Assembly: GCF_037971845.1 (NCBI RefSeq)
Contig: NZ_CP150227.1
Span: 5,146,001 to 5,210,000, forward strand
DNA from: Paenibacillus sp. FSL R5-0766
GTDB lineage: Bacteria; Bacillota; Bacilli; Paenibacillales; Paenibacillaceae
Reading direction: 5' to 3'
Length of the DNA: 64,000 nucleotides
The position numbers and the translations under genes were made by a program. Numbering within the stretch: position 1 is the stretch's first letter; the number at the start of each line of letters is the position of its first letter. Below the pieces are notes generated by a model that saw only the letters and a program-made list of their open reading frames with translations, was not told where the DNA came from and ran no database searches. Below are positions 8,284 through 18,123 of this stretch, piece by piece.

Positions 8284-9656
8284 TTACGAAACCACTTAAC
8301 GAGCTGACGATTGCTGAAGCCGCGACACTGATTAAAAATAAGTTGATATCTCCTGTCGAGCTTACAAGATCTTATTTGAATCGCATTGAGAAAGTAGAGC
8401 CTTCTGTGCAAGCCTTTGTTACGGTCACCGCCGAACAGGCTTTGCAGGCCGCAAGAGAGTCTGAACAAAAACTGATGAATGGCGAATATCTCGGTCCTCT
8501 GCATGGTATTCCCTATGGAGCCAAAGACATTATCCATACCGCTGGCATACGCACCTCCGCTGGATCAAGTACCTTTCCAGACTTCGTACCCGGAACGAAT
8601 GCAACAGTGATTGATAAGTTGCAAGCTGCAGGAGCTATCCTGCTCGGCAAGACAACAACGACGGAATACGCCTTTCAGGGAGGAGAACCACCAACCCGCA
8701 ACCCATGGAATTTAGAACATACCCCGGGCGGTTCCAGCTCCGGCTCTGCCGCTGCAGTAGCGGCTGGCATGGCTTCCTTCACACTCGGAACGCAGACCTT
8801 TGGATCTCTGCTCAGACCCGCAGCTTACAACGGATTAACCTGTATGAAACCCACTTACGGCAGGGTTAGCCGTAATGGTGTCATCCCAGCCAGTTGGAGC
8901 CTGGATCATATTGGCGCCTTCACTCGGTCCGCACAAGATAACGCAATCGTTCTGGAAGCAATGGTCGGACAAGATGAGCTGGACCCCTTCACGCTCCCTC
9001 ATGGCAAGCCAGACTTAAAAAATGCTCTTGAGCATCCTATATCAGGAATGATGGTCGGGCTACCAAGCAGTTTCTTCCAGACTGATGAACCGGCGATCTT
9101 GTTAGCGGTAGAGTCGGCAATCGCTGTGCTTGAGAAGCTGGGCATGCAATGGAAGAAAGTTGACCTGCCTTCTTATATGGAAGAGACTATTGCTGCTCAT
9201 CGTACGGTAATGCGGGCAGAAGCTGCCGCCTTCCATCAGGAACGCTACGCGGAAGCCTCTGATCGTTACGGCCACACGATGCGGGAGCAGCTTGAACTTG
9301 GTTACCAGACGAGTGCCGTTGATTATTTGCAGGCACAACGCATCCGAACGATATTCCGGAGCGAGATGATGATGCTTTTCGATGAAGTGGATGTGTTATT
9401 GACTCCATCAACACCCTATGTGGCCCCATACGGCTACAAGACGGGGAGCCCGATTTTTAACGGACCGTTCACCAATACGGGTCTACCGTCCATCACCGTA
9501 CCCATCGGGTTTGATACCACCTCAGGGAAGCAATTACCTATCGGCATGCAGCTTGCTGGTCCACTTATGCGAGAAGACCGCTTGTTGTCCATTGCTCATC
9601 ATTATCAGCAGGCTACGAACTGGCATCAGTTAACACCAATCATACACACTCATTAG
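8280..9656 (+). CDS. Amidase-signature family hydrolase
   Basis: A 458-aa enzyme of the GatA/AtzE/AtzF amidase family, hydrolysing a C-N amide bond. The Ser-cisSer-Lys triad is readable: Lys in PYGAKD (about residue 82), cis-Ser in GGSSSGSAAAVAAG, and the nucleophile Ser in TQTFGSLLRPAAYNG. The usual TGGS of GatA is TFGS here. There is no GatB nearby, so this is a catabolic amidase, not the tRNA amidotransferase. It follows the importer and the small partner in one operon, so it probably acts on the imported compound or a product of it. Confidence 0.88.
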   Translation: MITKPLNELTIAEAATLIKNKLISPVELTRSYLNRIEKVEPSVQAFVTVTAEQALQAARESEQKLMNGEYLGPLHGIPYGAKDIIHTAGIRTSAGSSTFPDFVPGTNATVIDKLQAAGAILLGKTTTTEYAFQGGEPPTRNPWNLEHTPGGSSSGSAAAVAAGMASFTLGTQTFGSLLRPAAYNGLTCMKPTYGRVSRNGVIPASWSLDHIGAFTRSAQDNAIVLEAMVGQDELDPFTLPHGKPDLKNALEHPISGMMVGLPSSFFQTDEPAILLAVESAIAVLEKLGMQWKKVDLPSYMEETIAAHRTVMRAEAAAFHQERYAEASDRYGHTMREQLELGYQTSAVDYLQAQRIRTIFRSEMMMLFDEVDVLLTPSTPYVAPYGYKTGSPIFNGPFTNTGLPSITVPIGFDTTSGKQLPIGMQLAGPLMREDRLLSIAHHYQQATNWHQLTPIIHTH

Positions 9657-9663
9657 GAAAGGA

Positions 9664-10062
9664 ATGACAGCTACGATGTCTACCATCATACATGCAAGTG
9701 CAGCACCCAAGTTCCCACTTCCTTTCTCCCATGCTGTCCGCGCAGGAGATTTAGTCTACGTCGCAGGTCAAGTAGGTGTCAATCCACAGACGCTTGTGCC
9801 TATCGGCGGCATTAAGGAGCAGACTGAGCAGTGCATTCGTAATATTGAGGTGATCCTGCAAGAAGCCGGACTTACACTTGATCATATTGTGAAGGTAACC
9901 ACTCATCTGGCCCGAGTCGAGGATCAGTCCGAATACAACGAAGTGTATGCGCGAATGATTAAACAACCCTATCCCGCCCGTATTACCGTATTCAGCGGGT
10001 TAGGCCCTTATTTAATTGAAATGGAAGTGCTGGCGTATGCACCTTCCATTCGAGGAGAGTAA
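9664..10062 (+). CDS. RidA-family protein
   Basis: A 132-aa YjgF/YER057c/UK114 protein. Family marks are FSHAVRAGDLVYVAGQVG near the N-terminus and PARITVF, whose Arg binds the carboxylate of imine substrates in RidA deaminases. RidA-like proteins in catabolic operons often hydrolyse unstable enamine, imine or carbamate intermediates, as RutC does in pyrimidine breakdown. This fits its place directly after the amidase. Start 9664 has AGGAAAGG close upstream; ATG at 9676 is an alternative. Confidence 0.85.
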   Translation: MTATMSTIIHASAAPKFPLPFSHAVRAGDLVYVAGQVGVNPQTLVPIGGIKEQTEQCIRNIEVILQEAGLTLDHIVKVTTHLARVEDQSEYNEVYARMIKQPYPARITVFSGLGPYLIEMEVLAYAPSIRGE

Positions 10063-10071
10063 CACATCACC

Positions 10072-10114
10072 AAAGAGCACCTGTAGCCATAGATGGGTAC
10101 AGGTGCTCTTTTTG
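10072..10114 (+). terminator. Terminator of the PucR-linked catabolic operon
   Basis: AAAGAGCACCTGTA (10072-10085) pairs with TACAGGTGCTCTT (10098-10110), followed by a T-run. It ends the importer-amidase-RidA operon. Confidence 0.92.
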
Positions 10115-10162
10115 TTCTAGAAACCCGGTTCTCTTTTGAAAAACGGGTTTCTTTTCGTATTC

Positions 10163-12235
10163 CTATTTTGTTTTAAAGCGAGATGATTCCTCGGCAAGTT
10201 GTTTGGTCAGTCCATCGATTCTCTGCACCATATCTGTCAAATGTTCCGTCATGCCGGACTGTTCCTGCATTGTTGCTGTGACTTCCTCAACAGAAGCCGA
10301 CACCTCTTCACCGGAAGCAGACAAGTTCTGTGCCGCCCCAATGACGTCATCCTTATCACGTTCAATGGATTCGATCTCTGTGGCAATAGCTTGAACCTGG
10401 CTCATCATCTCATTCATATTCTCGGTGACAAAATTGAATGTCTCTTTGGTCTGGCTAACACTGCTCTTATGCTGTTCCGCAATCGCTTCAATAGCCTGAA
10501 CACTCCGGTTATTCTGCTCCACGTGATCAATGGTCTGCATCACAATTCGGTTGATATCCTCCGATTGAGCTGTCGTCTGCTCTGCCAGCTTGCGGATCTC
10601 AGAAGCAACGACTGCGAAGCCACGTCCCTGATCACCAGCTCTCGCCGCCTCGATTGAAGCATTCAACGCAAGTAATTTCGTCTGATTTGCGATTTCGGCA
10701 ATCGTACCTGTAATCTGGTGAATGCCCGAAGAACTTTCGGCGAGTTGCACTGTAATTTTGGAGATGTTACCAACTTCAATCTCGTTCTGTCCGTTCACCG
10801 CAATGAGTGCATCAATAACTTCATGATTATTTTTGAATGCATCCGTAATTTCATCTGCCTTGAACTTCACTGCCTGCGACATTCCATTCACGTTGGCAAT
10901 CTTGTTACCAACATTCATGAATTTGTCCACAATGGCTTCCGTATCGTTCGCCTGGGACTCCATCGCTCGTGAAATCTCAAATGCTGTTGTCGTTGTTTCA
11001 GCAATCGTGGTCGAAGTTTGCTGAGTGGACTGTTCCAGCTCGGATGTACTAGTTTTCAGGATGCCGATGGAATGGTTCATGCTGGAGATCAGCTGTTTAT
11101 TGCCTGCTGCCATGGTATTGAAGCTGTCCACCAATTGTTTGAATTCTCCGCTATATTTACCTTGAGCCTGCACCGTCAGATCGCCGTCAGCAAGCTGTCT
11201 GAACAACACAGTTAGTCTTGTAATTGGTCTGGTTACCAGCAAAGAGATCAGGATACCGGCTACGACGGAAACCGCAATAGCACTAAACAGAACAATATAC
11301 ATCTGTTTTGCCATCGCACGCAAAGGTTTCTGCACATCACTCATTTTATCTTCAACAACGACGGTCCAGTCCGATCTTGGGATTTTGGAATAATACGCCA
11401 CTTTCTCATCTGTGCTAATATCCCCTTGTTGTAGTTCAGCGCCAGGAGCAAGATCTATCAATGATTGGTATTCGCCGGACTCCATCTTCTGGCCTGCCAA
11501 CTTCTCATCCGCTGAATCGTAGATGACCGTACCTACACGGTCCAGAATGATCACTTTACCCTCATCATTAATATTGATATTTTGTAGCTGATTAACGAAG
11601 AACGAGGTGGATGCCGCAGATACGAGCACTCCCTGTACTTCTTGATTCTCATTGTAGATTGGCATGGCAAAAGCCGTACCGAGTTGTCCTGAGGACTTGG
11701 CTACAATTCCTTCACTAATCACGTTTTTACCCTGAATCGCTTCTTGGAAATATGCCCGATCTCCGCGTTCCGCCTTGATCACTGCCGGATCATTCGCTGC
11801 AATAATAATGCCATTCCGATCCAACAAAATCAGACTGTTGTTACCTTCCATACCTGCCAGACTGTCCGCGAGAATACCACTTGCCTTATCCAGCAGTTCA
11901 TTGTTTTCCGAGAAAAAGTTCTCACCTTCCTGCCCATCCGTATTCCGAATCTCCAGCAGATCCTGGAAGGTCCGATGTGTTGTGATCAGAAAGGTGGATT
12001 TTTCTTCCAAACTCAGTGAAGCATACAAACCTGCCCCCACCCGGTCCGAGGTTGCCTTAATTTCATCTTTGCTTTTGTCGAGTGTAATAACTGCCGCTAC
12101 GCTGTAACACACTACCGCAGTTACCGCCAGTACGATACACACCAGCAGACTGATCATAAGTGGTAACTTGACTCTGAACGACATGTTGCGCATGCGTTCT
12201 CTTGCCTTGCTAAATACCATGATTCCATTCACCAT
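10163..12235 (-). CDS. Methyl-accepting chemotaxis protein (dCache, HAMP, MA)
   Basis: A 690-aa transmembrane chemoreceptor. Order: TM1 (about residues 25-48), extracellular double-Cache sensor (about 50-300), TM2 (about 305-330), HAMP ([20 protein letters not shown]) and a cytoplasmic signalling domain with hairpin tip [20 protein letters not shown]. It senses an extracellular ligand and signals to CheA. The start could be 12220 (MVFSKARER), which has GGATGGTG at a better distance. A sigma-D-like promoter lies 50 bases upstream. It is monocistronic. Confidence 0.93.
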   Translation of the reverse strand: MVNGIMVFSKARERMRNMSFRVKLPLMISLLVCIVLAVTAVVCYSVAAVITLDKSKDEIKATSDRVGAGLYASLSLEEKSTFLITTHRTFQDLLEIRNTDGQEGENFFSENNELLDKASGILADSLAGMEGNNSLILLDRNGIIIAANDPAVIKAERGDRAYFQEAIQGKNVISEGIVAKSSGQLGTAFAMPIYNENQEVQGVLVSAASTSFFVNQLQNININDEGKVIILDRVGTVIYDSADEKLAGQKMESGEYQSLIDLAPGAELQQGDISTDEKVAYYSKIPRSDWTVVVEDKMSDVQKPLRAMAKQMYIVLFSAIAVSVVAGILISLLVTRPITRLTVLFRQLADGDLTVQAQGKYSGEFKQLVDSFNTMAAGNKQLISSMNHSIGILKTSTSELEQSTQQTSTTIAETTTTAFEISRAMESQANDTEAIVDKFMNVGNKIANVNGMSQAVKFKADEITDAFKNNHEVIDALIAVNGQNEIEVGNISKITVQLAESSSGIHQITGTIAEIANQTKLLALNASIEAARAGDQGRGFAVVASEIRKLAEQTTAQSEDINRIVMQTIDHVEQNNRSVQAIEAIAEQHKSSVSQTKETFNFVTENMNEMMSQVQAIATEIESIERDKDDVIGAAQNLSASGEEVSASVEEVTATMQEQSGMTEHLTDMVQRIDGLTKQLAEESSRFKTK

Positions 12236-12284
12236 CCATTTTCATTTTCGTCATTAAGAAGTCCAAATTCTATGTATCTACTTT

Positions 12285-12311
12285 ATATCGGTCGATATCA
12301 AATAATCTGTA
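12285..12311 (-). promoter_or_regulatory. Sigma-D (flagellar/chemotaxis) type promoter of the chemoreceptor gene
   Basis: On the minus strand TACA, 15 bases, then ACCGATAT, against the sigma-D consensus TAAA-N15-GCCGATAT: 3 of 4 and 7 of 8 matches. It ends about 50 bases before the chemoreceptor start, which is the expected regulon. Confidence 0.65.
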
Positions 12312-12495
12312 AGCTGTTTCCCCAGTTATTCTAGGTCAAAGGCCACTGCAAACGATTGGAAAATGAAGACTTTGGGTTAATACAAAATATGACATCAACA
12401 TCGTATAATATATGAAATACATATCGTGCAGGAAGAGGGGCTACCATTGAATCCGAAAATGCCTACTTTATTAAATGTCGAATAGGAGAAGTGAT

Positions 12496-12903
12496 ATGGC
12501 AAAAACAGCATTACCCACGCTATTAAATGTCGTGCGCATTTTATTAAGTGTAAAACTGATCTACGTAATTGTGTCCTTTATCGTGTTCCTCATTGACTTC
12601 AACCAGAACATGGAGGCCTATCTGGGTTTCTCACGCAAAGGAGATGATCTGGCTTACGCCTCTGGCGTAATCTTAGCCAGAATGTTGTTTATCATCGGTC
12701 CCAGCCTGCTCGCTGTTATATTCATCACCAAAAGAAAGTTCAAGCTCACCGTGACGTTTCTGAGTCTGGCGCTATTCGTTGCCATTCCGAATGAGAGTAA
12801 CCTGTTCACCCTGATTCATCTCTTCGCCCTGCTCATCGTGCTTTTGCATCGTCCAAGCAAGATGTATCTGAAACGAAAGGATACCCTGTCAATGATGCCG
12901 TAG
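12496..12903 (+). CDS. Small integral membrane protein, unknown function
   Basis: A 135-aa protein with about four hydrophobic segments (LLNVVRILLSVKLIYVIVSF, ILARMLFIIGPSLLAVIFI, LTVTFLSLALFVAI, FTLIHLFALLIVLL). I do not recognise the family. The start at 12496 is preceded by AGGAGAAG at ideal distance; ATG 21 bases upstream is inferior. Monocistronic with its own terminator. Confidence 0.75.
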   Translation: MAKTALPTLLNVVRILLSVKLIYVIVSFIVFLIDFNQNMEAYLGFSRKGDDLAYASGVILARMLFIIGPSLLAVIFITKRKFKLTVTFLSLALFVAIPNESNLFTLIHLFALLIVLLHRPSKMYLKRKDTLSMMP

Positions 12904-12930
12904 TTAAACCGAAGGGTTAATTCCAAAAGG

Positions 12931-12956
12931 GCCTGACGATGTCGTCAGGCTTTTTT
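12931..12956 (+). terminator. Terminator of the small membrane protein gene
   Basis: GCCTGACGAT and GTCGTCAGGC form a near-perfect hairpin (12931-12950) followed by six T residues. Confidence 0.92.
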
Positions 12957-13050
12957 CTGTTAGTACGTATAAGCTGGATCGCATTGTTTTCCGTTCACAT
13001 GTTGTACTTCATTTCGTTATACTCGTTGTAAGCTACCTCGACAGGCATAC

Positions 13051-13098
13051 AAAAAAATACCCTACAGAGAGACTAATACGTGTCTGCTCCATAGGGTA
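13051..13098 (-). terminator. Terminator of the amidohydrolase/GNAT operon
   Basis: On the minus strand TACCCTA (13098-13092) pairs with TAGGGTA (13064-13058), followed by a run of seven T. It lies about 60 bases after the amidohydrolase stop. Confidence 0.75.
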
Positions 13099-13156
13099 CA
13101 TTTTATGATAAAAGCTTATATAACCGCGAATTCCGTGTTGAAATCAAATTGCATAC

Positions 13157-14035
13157 TTAACCCAGATCGGCAATCCGCTGTCCAATACGTGGAAACAGCC
13201 CAAAGGCATTCTCGTAGAACACTTTATCATGATGCTGTTCCGGTACAAGTCGGCGGACAAATTCGGCATACAGATCGATTTGCGCAAGCGGCCAGTCGGT
13301 GCCAAACAGCATTTTCTCGTAATGATCCGAATAGACCAAGGCCCGGCGGAAATGATCCATGAACAAAGGTTCGTTCATGAACCGTTCAAAATGAGGCCGA
13401 TCCCCCACCACAAGACCGGACAAATCCGCGTACACGTTAGGATTCTTCGCCACCACTTCAGCTGCATCCATCACCCAGGGATCACCCAGATGACAGATCA
13501 TAAAGTTCACACCGCGCTGCTGCAAGGCTAATTCATCCACCGTCAGTGGATGCGAATACTTGAGCAATCCATTCATGGAGTACGTGTCACCCGTATGAAT
13601 CACGACAGGCAGGTTGTACTTGGCTGCGAGTTCATAGACCGGAGTATAGATTTTGTCATACACATAGTGATGATAGTATCCGGCATAGAGTTTGATTCCG
13701 GCTACCTCCGGGGATTGCAGTCTAGCTTCAATCCGGTCAAGCTCGTCCTGCGCGTGTTTACCGTCTAGCGCATTGGGATTGATCCCCACACATTCCATGA
13801 GGAATGACGGAACTTTCTCTTCTAGGTCAAGTCCCATCGGGTTAGGGGAACTGGAATCCGGGAACGCGCCCTTCGTCTGCTCCGTAACCCCCATTCCGAT
13901 ACCCAGAATGACGTCGTTCTTATCAAACTCCGCTTTAAGACCAGCGGCAGAGTAATCCACTTTCGATAGATCGATCGCTGTTCGGTGAAAGCTGTCGATG
14001 TCCGACAGATGAATATGAATATCAATGATCGGCAT
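13157..14035 (-). CDS. Amidohydrolase-2 family TIM-barrel hydrolase
   Basis: A 292-aa metal-dependent hydrolase or decarboxylase (PF04909 type). It opens with the HxH metal motif (IDIHIHLSD), then GIKLYAGYYHH, LPVVIHTGDT, MICHLGDPW and LFGTDWPL, whose Asp is the catalytic residue on strand 8. The start at 14035 has AAAGGAGG six bases upstream. It overlaps the 3' end of the GNAT-fusion gene by 14 bases, so the two are co-translated and probably act in one pathway. Substrate is unknown. Confidence 0.85.
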   Translation of the reverse strand: MPIIDIHIHLSDIDSFHRTAIDLSKVDYSAAGLKAEFDKNDVILGIGMGVTEQTKGAFPDSSSPNPMGLDLEEKVPSFLMECVGINPNALDGKHAQDELDRIEARLQSPEVAGIKLYAGYYHHYVYDKIYTPVYELAAKYNLPVVIHTGDTYSMNGLLKYSHPLTVDELALQQRGVNFMICHLGDPWVMDAAEVVAKNPNVYADLSGLVVGDRPHFERFMNEPLFMDHFRRALVYSDHYEKMLFGTDWPLAQIDLYAEFVRRLVPEQHHDKVFYENAFGLFPRIGQRIADLG

Positions 14036-17000
14036 GTGAAGCCTCCTTTTCATCGGTAGAAGTTGCAAAATTCAGTTTGAGAAGGTCATGCACATCCGCT
14101 GAACTCAGCGGGATTGGTCCCAGAACCAGATATGTCGGCTCCGTCCAGACCGTTTCTCCCTGTTGGAGAGTCAGATGATGATTCACGTTCAGACCCGTCA
14201 CCTGATTATTGGCAAACCCCCACGCACTCTGATTCGGGTAACGCTGGACCGCATGCAGCATGTTTTCACGCGAAACCGATCCTACCCGCAAAAGGTCTTC
14301 AAGTGGCAGGCCCACATCCACCTTGCCGAGCGGGAATCGATCTTTACCCGGTTGCTCTATCCAACCTTCCGCAAATACAGATGATGGCTGGAGGAAACGT
14401 TCCTCCGCAAGCGAGTAATCCGTCAGCGTCAGGCCGCTTTCGTTGGTCACGGCAAGCAGCGTACATAGCACAGGAACACCCGGGAGCATCAGATAATGCT
14501 GGTGGATCGTGATTCCCCGATTCGCTTCATGCTTTTCAATCCGGGTGGTCAGCTTAATACCCTTCCAAACGTTGCCGTATTGATCCTTCTGCTCTGTCCA
14601 GGAAGCGGCTCTCTGTTCCAACTGGCGGCTGAAACCATTCATGCCTGGAACCCCCACACCCAGCCCGCCGTACCACGGATTCCACCACGAGCGTGGAGCC
14701 GGTTCAGGGTATGAGCTATCCAGCCATTCTTCTCCTGCATATTTCAGGGAGTGTACTACACTCCCGAATTCAGGAGCAACGGCGATCGACAACACTCCAT
14801 TGTCTACGGTGTACAAAGGTCCAGATGAACCTTCTTCAATCTTCTGCTTCACCTCTGTTCCGCTCTGCGGGAACCAAAGGGCAGTTCGCTCCTGAATCCG
14901 ATCTTCGCCCCGGTATAGCCCACGAACTTTCCAACCACTCACGTGTTGGTCTCGGTCCGCTTCGTCTGGTGAAAATGTCAGCTTGGCAGAGTTTAGATTC
15001 TGCTCCGGATTGAATTCCTTCGCATTGGCCATAACCTCCGGTTTGCCACCCTGCTGTACATACAGCTCCAGCTTGCCCGCAAGCGAAACCAGTTTGTGTT
15101 CAGTCAACGTTGCTTGCAGCACATCCGGGGCAAATGGATTCCCCTCACTCAGTGTCAGATCCAGATGACTGTCCAGCAACGGAATGACCGGGTTACGCTG
15201 CTTCCGCGCAAAAGCACGGAAATCCGACCATTTGGCAAACGTGTTCAAAGCATATACAGTTGCTTTTGTCCGCACAACGGCTCCTGCAGGAATACGGCCA
15301 AGCTCATGCTGAAACCCCAGCGTGTATTCCGGGCGAAGCAACTTCAGAGAAGGGTCCCAATAGATACCGCTGGCACCATACTCCTCCTTACAGAACAGCC
15401 AGTTCTCCGTGATTTGGGCGCTGTCCCAATGGCTCGGATCACCAGCGTAAGAATCCCCCATATCCACAAAACGGCCTTGATACGGTAAAATTAGCTGGTT
15501 TCCGTAGAAACCAAAGTTATTCATCAGAAACAGCTCTTCTTCCCAGGCGGTATCTCGTGTATTTTCAACCTCATGGTGGAATTCGGCGATTCCATTCGCA
15601 GACAGCTTGACCACAGATTTAATCTGCAAGCCAGGGAAATCCTCCGAGTCATACAGTGCTTCAAGAACCTGACGTTCCCCTTCGGCATAAATATTCACTT
15701 CTTTTGCTTGTTTCTTGGATAACTCTTCGGCAAACGGCTTACCCAGCTTCGGATAAGTCCACCAGAATGAATGACGGGAACCGGGATATTCAATCCACAT
15801 GACATTATCATGCTTGTTCATATGGAGCGAGAATGCGCCGTTAACAGCCACCCATTGATCCTCAATCTGCCCGCCATATTTCCCTTCGATTCCCTTCATC
15901 AGTACAGAAATTTTGCTTGTAAAAGAGATCGCATGGTTCCCTACTGGGACAGCCGTCACTTCTACTTCTTGGGAATAGAGACCATATGAACGCAAGGTGA
16001 AAGGCACTGGCACAGACATTTTGCCTTTGGCAGGCACCGTAAAGACCACCGAACGCTCCGTCCATTCCAGGAATTCATCCTCTGGCAGGTCCAAGCTGAA
16101 CTCCGTTTCGGCATCCACATTATTTTCCACGTTCAGAACCAACTCAGCCGGGATGCCTGGATAGAGCTCCTTCACAGGCAAGATGGTCTTGATCTTGGCC
16201 GGGAATTTCGGGGCGATACCCAACCTGAACTCCGCTTTCTTACCACCGATCAACCATGTGCTGGCAACCACGGGATGGGTCTTATTGTTATTCTGTTCCT
16301 CTGTAATTGGATCAAGGTGAAACTCACCTTCCACGATGATGGTTTCTCCCGGAGCCACTGCTCGTGCAACGTCCAGCGCAAATCGAATGTTTTTGTTATC
16401 CTCACCCTTGATCTCAACCGCCAGTTCGGACGCAGAAGTGTTCTTGATGCGATAGCGAACCTTATAGCTGGAACCGAATACCAGATCATGATCGTCGACC
16501 TCTGTTGAGATCTCGTAATCCGGTGTTTCGAGGGCAGTCAGCCCGCGACCCGACTTTTCAAATGCAGCCCGCAGGAAGACATCTCCCTTTTTCCACGTGT
16601 AGTCAAAGAAATCAAAACCGCGCTCCCGTCGGCCATCCGGCTCGATTACGAGTTCACGCGTGCTGTCTGCATACCAATCCAACTCCTCAAAATAAGGAGC
16701 GATTGCTTCGGTCTGCAAAATGGTAGGGATGAAATTCATCAGATGCACATGTTCATCTTTTTTCTCCCAGAAGAATCCACATTTCTTGTACATCGGTACA
16801 GCCTTCGTGTTGCCTGCCCATGTGAACAGATCCAGGCGGGGCCATCCGGCCTCCACGGTCTTGCGCACAGCATTCAGGATCAGATTACGTCCGACCTTGT
16901 AACCGTGATAGTCGGGGCGTACATTAAGCAGCGGTACATATAGCGCTCTCTCGTCATAGCGGTAATGAGCAAAACTGCAGAAGCCAACAACCTCTTTCTC

Positions 17001-17189
17001 ATGAACAGCTAGAAACACATAAAGATTGGACGAACTCTCCATCTCCCGGCGAACGGTTTCCTCCGTCCTAAGGTTGGTGCCACCTCCCCAGCTTTCGTTA
17101 CTGCGGTTCCACATATCCGCAAGTGCGGCAGCGTAAGAGGGATCGTATTCAATAATATGGATCTGGTCGATAATCGAAGTTACGGTCAT
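14022..17189 (-). CDS. GNAT acetyltransferase fused to large beta-rich domains
   Basis: A 1055-aa protein. Residues 1-165 form a GNAT acetyltransferase: the acetyl-CoA loop lies in DYHGYKVGRNLI and the C-terminal motif is GNTKAVPMYKKCGF. Residues about 200-430 are CARDB/NEW3-like beta-sandwiches (KVRYRIKNTSAS, PAELVLNVENN). From about 440 to the end is a region resembling a galactose-mutarotase/glycoside-hydrolase beta-supersandwich (WIEYPGSRHSFWW, VLSIAVAPEFGSVVHSLKY). No signal peptide, so it is cytoplasmic. The overlap with the amidohydrolase suggests a shared substrate, possibly an acylated sugar derivative; that part is inference. Confidence 0.75.
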   Translation of the reverse strand: MTVTSIIDQIHIIEYDPSYAAALADMWNRSNESWGGGTNLRTEETVRREMESSSNLYVFLAVHEKEVVGFCSFAHYRYDERALYVPLLNVRPDYHGYKVGRNLILNAVRKTVEAGWPRLDLFTWAGNTKAVPMYKKCGFFWEKKDEHVHLMNFIPTILQTEAIAPYFEELDWYADSTRELVIEPDGRRERGFDFFDYTWKKGDVFLRAAFEKSGRGLTALETPDYEISTEVDDHDLVFGSSYKVRYRIKNTSASELAVEIKGEDNKNIRFALDVARAVAPGETIIVEGEFHLDPITEEQNNNKTHPVVASTWLIGGKKAEFRLGIAPKFPAKIKTILPVKELYPGIPAELVLNVENNVDAETEFSLDLPEDEFLEWTERSVVFTVPAKGKMSVPVPFTLRSYGLYSQEVEVTAVPVGNHAISFTSKISVLMKGIEGKYGGQIEDQWVAVNGAFSLHMNKHDNVMWIEYPGSRHSFWWTYPKLGKPFAEELSKKQAKEVNIYAEGERQVLEALYDSEDFPGLQIKSVVKLSANGIAEFHHEVENTRDTAWEEELFLMNNFGFYGNQLILPYQGRFVDMGDSYAGDPSHWDSAQITENWLFCKEEYGASGIYWDPSLKLLRPEYTLGFQHELGRIPAGAVVRTKATVYALNTFAKWSDFRAFARKQRNPVIPLLDSHLDLTLSEGNPFAPDVLQATLTEHKLVSLAGKLELYVQQGGKPEVMANAKEFNPEQNLNSAKLTFSPDEADRDQHVSGWKVRGLYRGEDRIQERTALWFPQSGTEVKQKIEEGSSGPLYTVDNGVLSIAVAPEFGSVVHSLKYAGEEWLDSSYPEPAPRSWWNPWYGGLGVGVPGMNGFSRQLEQRAASWTEQKDQYGNVWKGIKLTTRIEKHEANRGITIHQHYLMLPGVPVLCTLLAVTNESGLTLTDYSLAEERFLQPSSVFAEGWIEQPGKDRFPLGKVDVGLPLEDLLRVGSVSRENMLHAVQRYPNQSAWGFANNQVTGLNVNHHLTLQQGETVWTEPTYLVLGPIPLSSADVHDLLKLNFATSTDEKEASHADH

Positions 17190-17425
17190 ATTTGGATCTC
17201 CTTATCTTTATCTATAAGATGGTCTTTGTGAACTTTCAATATGGCCTTTGCCCGATAGCCGCAGAGATAATACAGGCCATGTTTGAAGAAGCTAGTGATA
17301 GTCTTATCATACTATAATTGGAAACATTTTCAGAGAATTAAAAATCTTTCTTTCCAACTTATATGTGCCTTTCGGAAGCTCTTGTTAGAAGCGTCAAGGA
17401 TGGACGAATCTATTTAGGCATGAAA

Positions 17426-17460
17426 GAAAAAATCCACGTCTTTTAGTTAGACGTGGATTT
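17426..17460 (-). terminator. Terminator of mazEF
   Basis: On the minus strand AAATCCACGTCT pairs with AGACGTGGATTT and a U-tract follows. It lies 28 bases after the mazF stop. Confidence 0.88.
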
Positions 17461-17488
17461 AGGAATATGATCAGCTACTAATTTTCAA

Positions 17489-17824
17489 TTATGCCAATAT
17501 AGAACGGACATTGCGTAGAACTGATTTCATAAATTCAGAGGTTGGTTCGGCATGCCCCGCAATTTGGATACGTCGTTGCCGCACATCAAGACTCTTCAAC
17601 TGATCCGTCAAAACAACACCTGAAAATGGTAGCTCTTCTGGTAGTGTAACTTCAAAAGGATAATCCTTGGCTTGGCTCGTTATGGGACATACAACGGCAA
17701 AACCCGTTATTTCATTGAATTCAAGTTCCGATAGAACAATAGCCGGTCGTCTCCCGGCTTGCTCGTGACCCGCTTGAGGATCAAAGTCAAGCCATATCAG
17801 ATCGCCTCGTTTGGGAATAATCAA
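17489..17824 (-). CDS. mazF: MazF/PemK-type endoribonuclease toxin
   Basis: A 111-aa type II toxin that cleaves mRNA at short motifs. Family signature: GDLIWLDFDPQAGHEQAGRR at residues 7-26 (with the catalytic Arg of RRPAIVLS), then PITSQAKDYPFEV and GVVLTDQLKSLD. It overlaps the antitoxin gene upstream by four bases (ATGA), the standard antitoxin-first layout. The pair is likely autoregulated by MazE or the MazEF complex. Confidence 0.92.
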   Translation of the reverse strand: MIIPKRGDLIWLDFDPQAGHEQAGRRPAIVLSELEFNEITGFAVVCPITSQAKDYPFEVTLPEELPFSGVVLTDQLKSLDVRQRRIQIAGHAEPTSEFMKSVLRNVRSILA

Positions 17825-18087
17825 AGTAACTCTTTCCCTTCGGTACCAAAGTCTATTTCTTCATGTCTTGTATCCTGTTTCACTTTAGAGAGCAAAGTCT
17901 TTAGATGGTTACGTAGTTCCTCATTGGACTCTACAGGCTTGGTTTTTGGACGCAACAACAATTCATTATCTTCTGTCACCAAAATCTCGATTTCCGAGCC
18001 TTCTTCCAGATTAAGACGCTTAAGCAATTGGTTAGGAATGCGAATTGCACTGCTATTTCCCCATTTGCTAAGTGTGGCTGTAGTCAT
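17821..18087 (-). CDS. mazE: MazE-type AbrB-fold antitoxin
   Basis: An 88-aa antitoxin. The N-terminal swapped-hairpin DNA-binding domain (LSKWGNSSAIRIPNQLLKRL) is typical of MazE, and the acidic flexible tail (HEEIDFGTEGKELL) binds MazF. The start at 18087 (MTTATLSKWGNS) matches family N-termini. The frame extends to 18123 but those residues are not family-like. The pair lies alone between the GNAT gene and dedA. Confidence 0.9.
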   Translation of the reverse strand: MTTATLSKWGNSSAIRIPNQLLKRLNLEEGSEIEILVTEDNELLLRPKTKPVESNEELRNHLKTLLSKVKQDTRHEEIDFGTEGKELL

Positions 18088-18123
18088 GGCAATCCCACGC
18101 CTTTCGTTTGGTTGATGCTCCAA

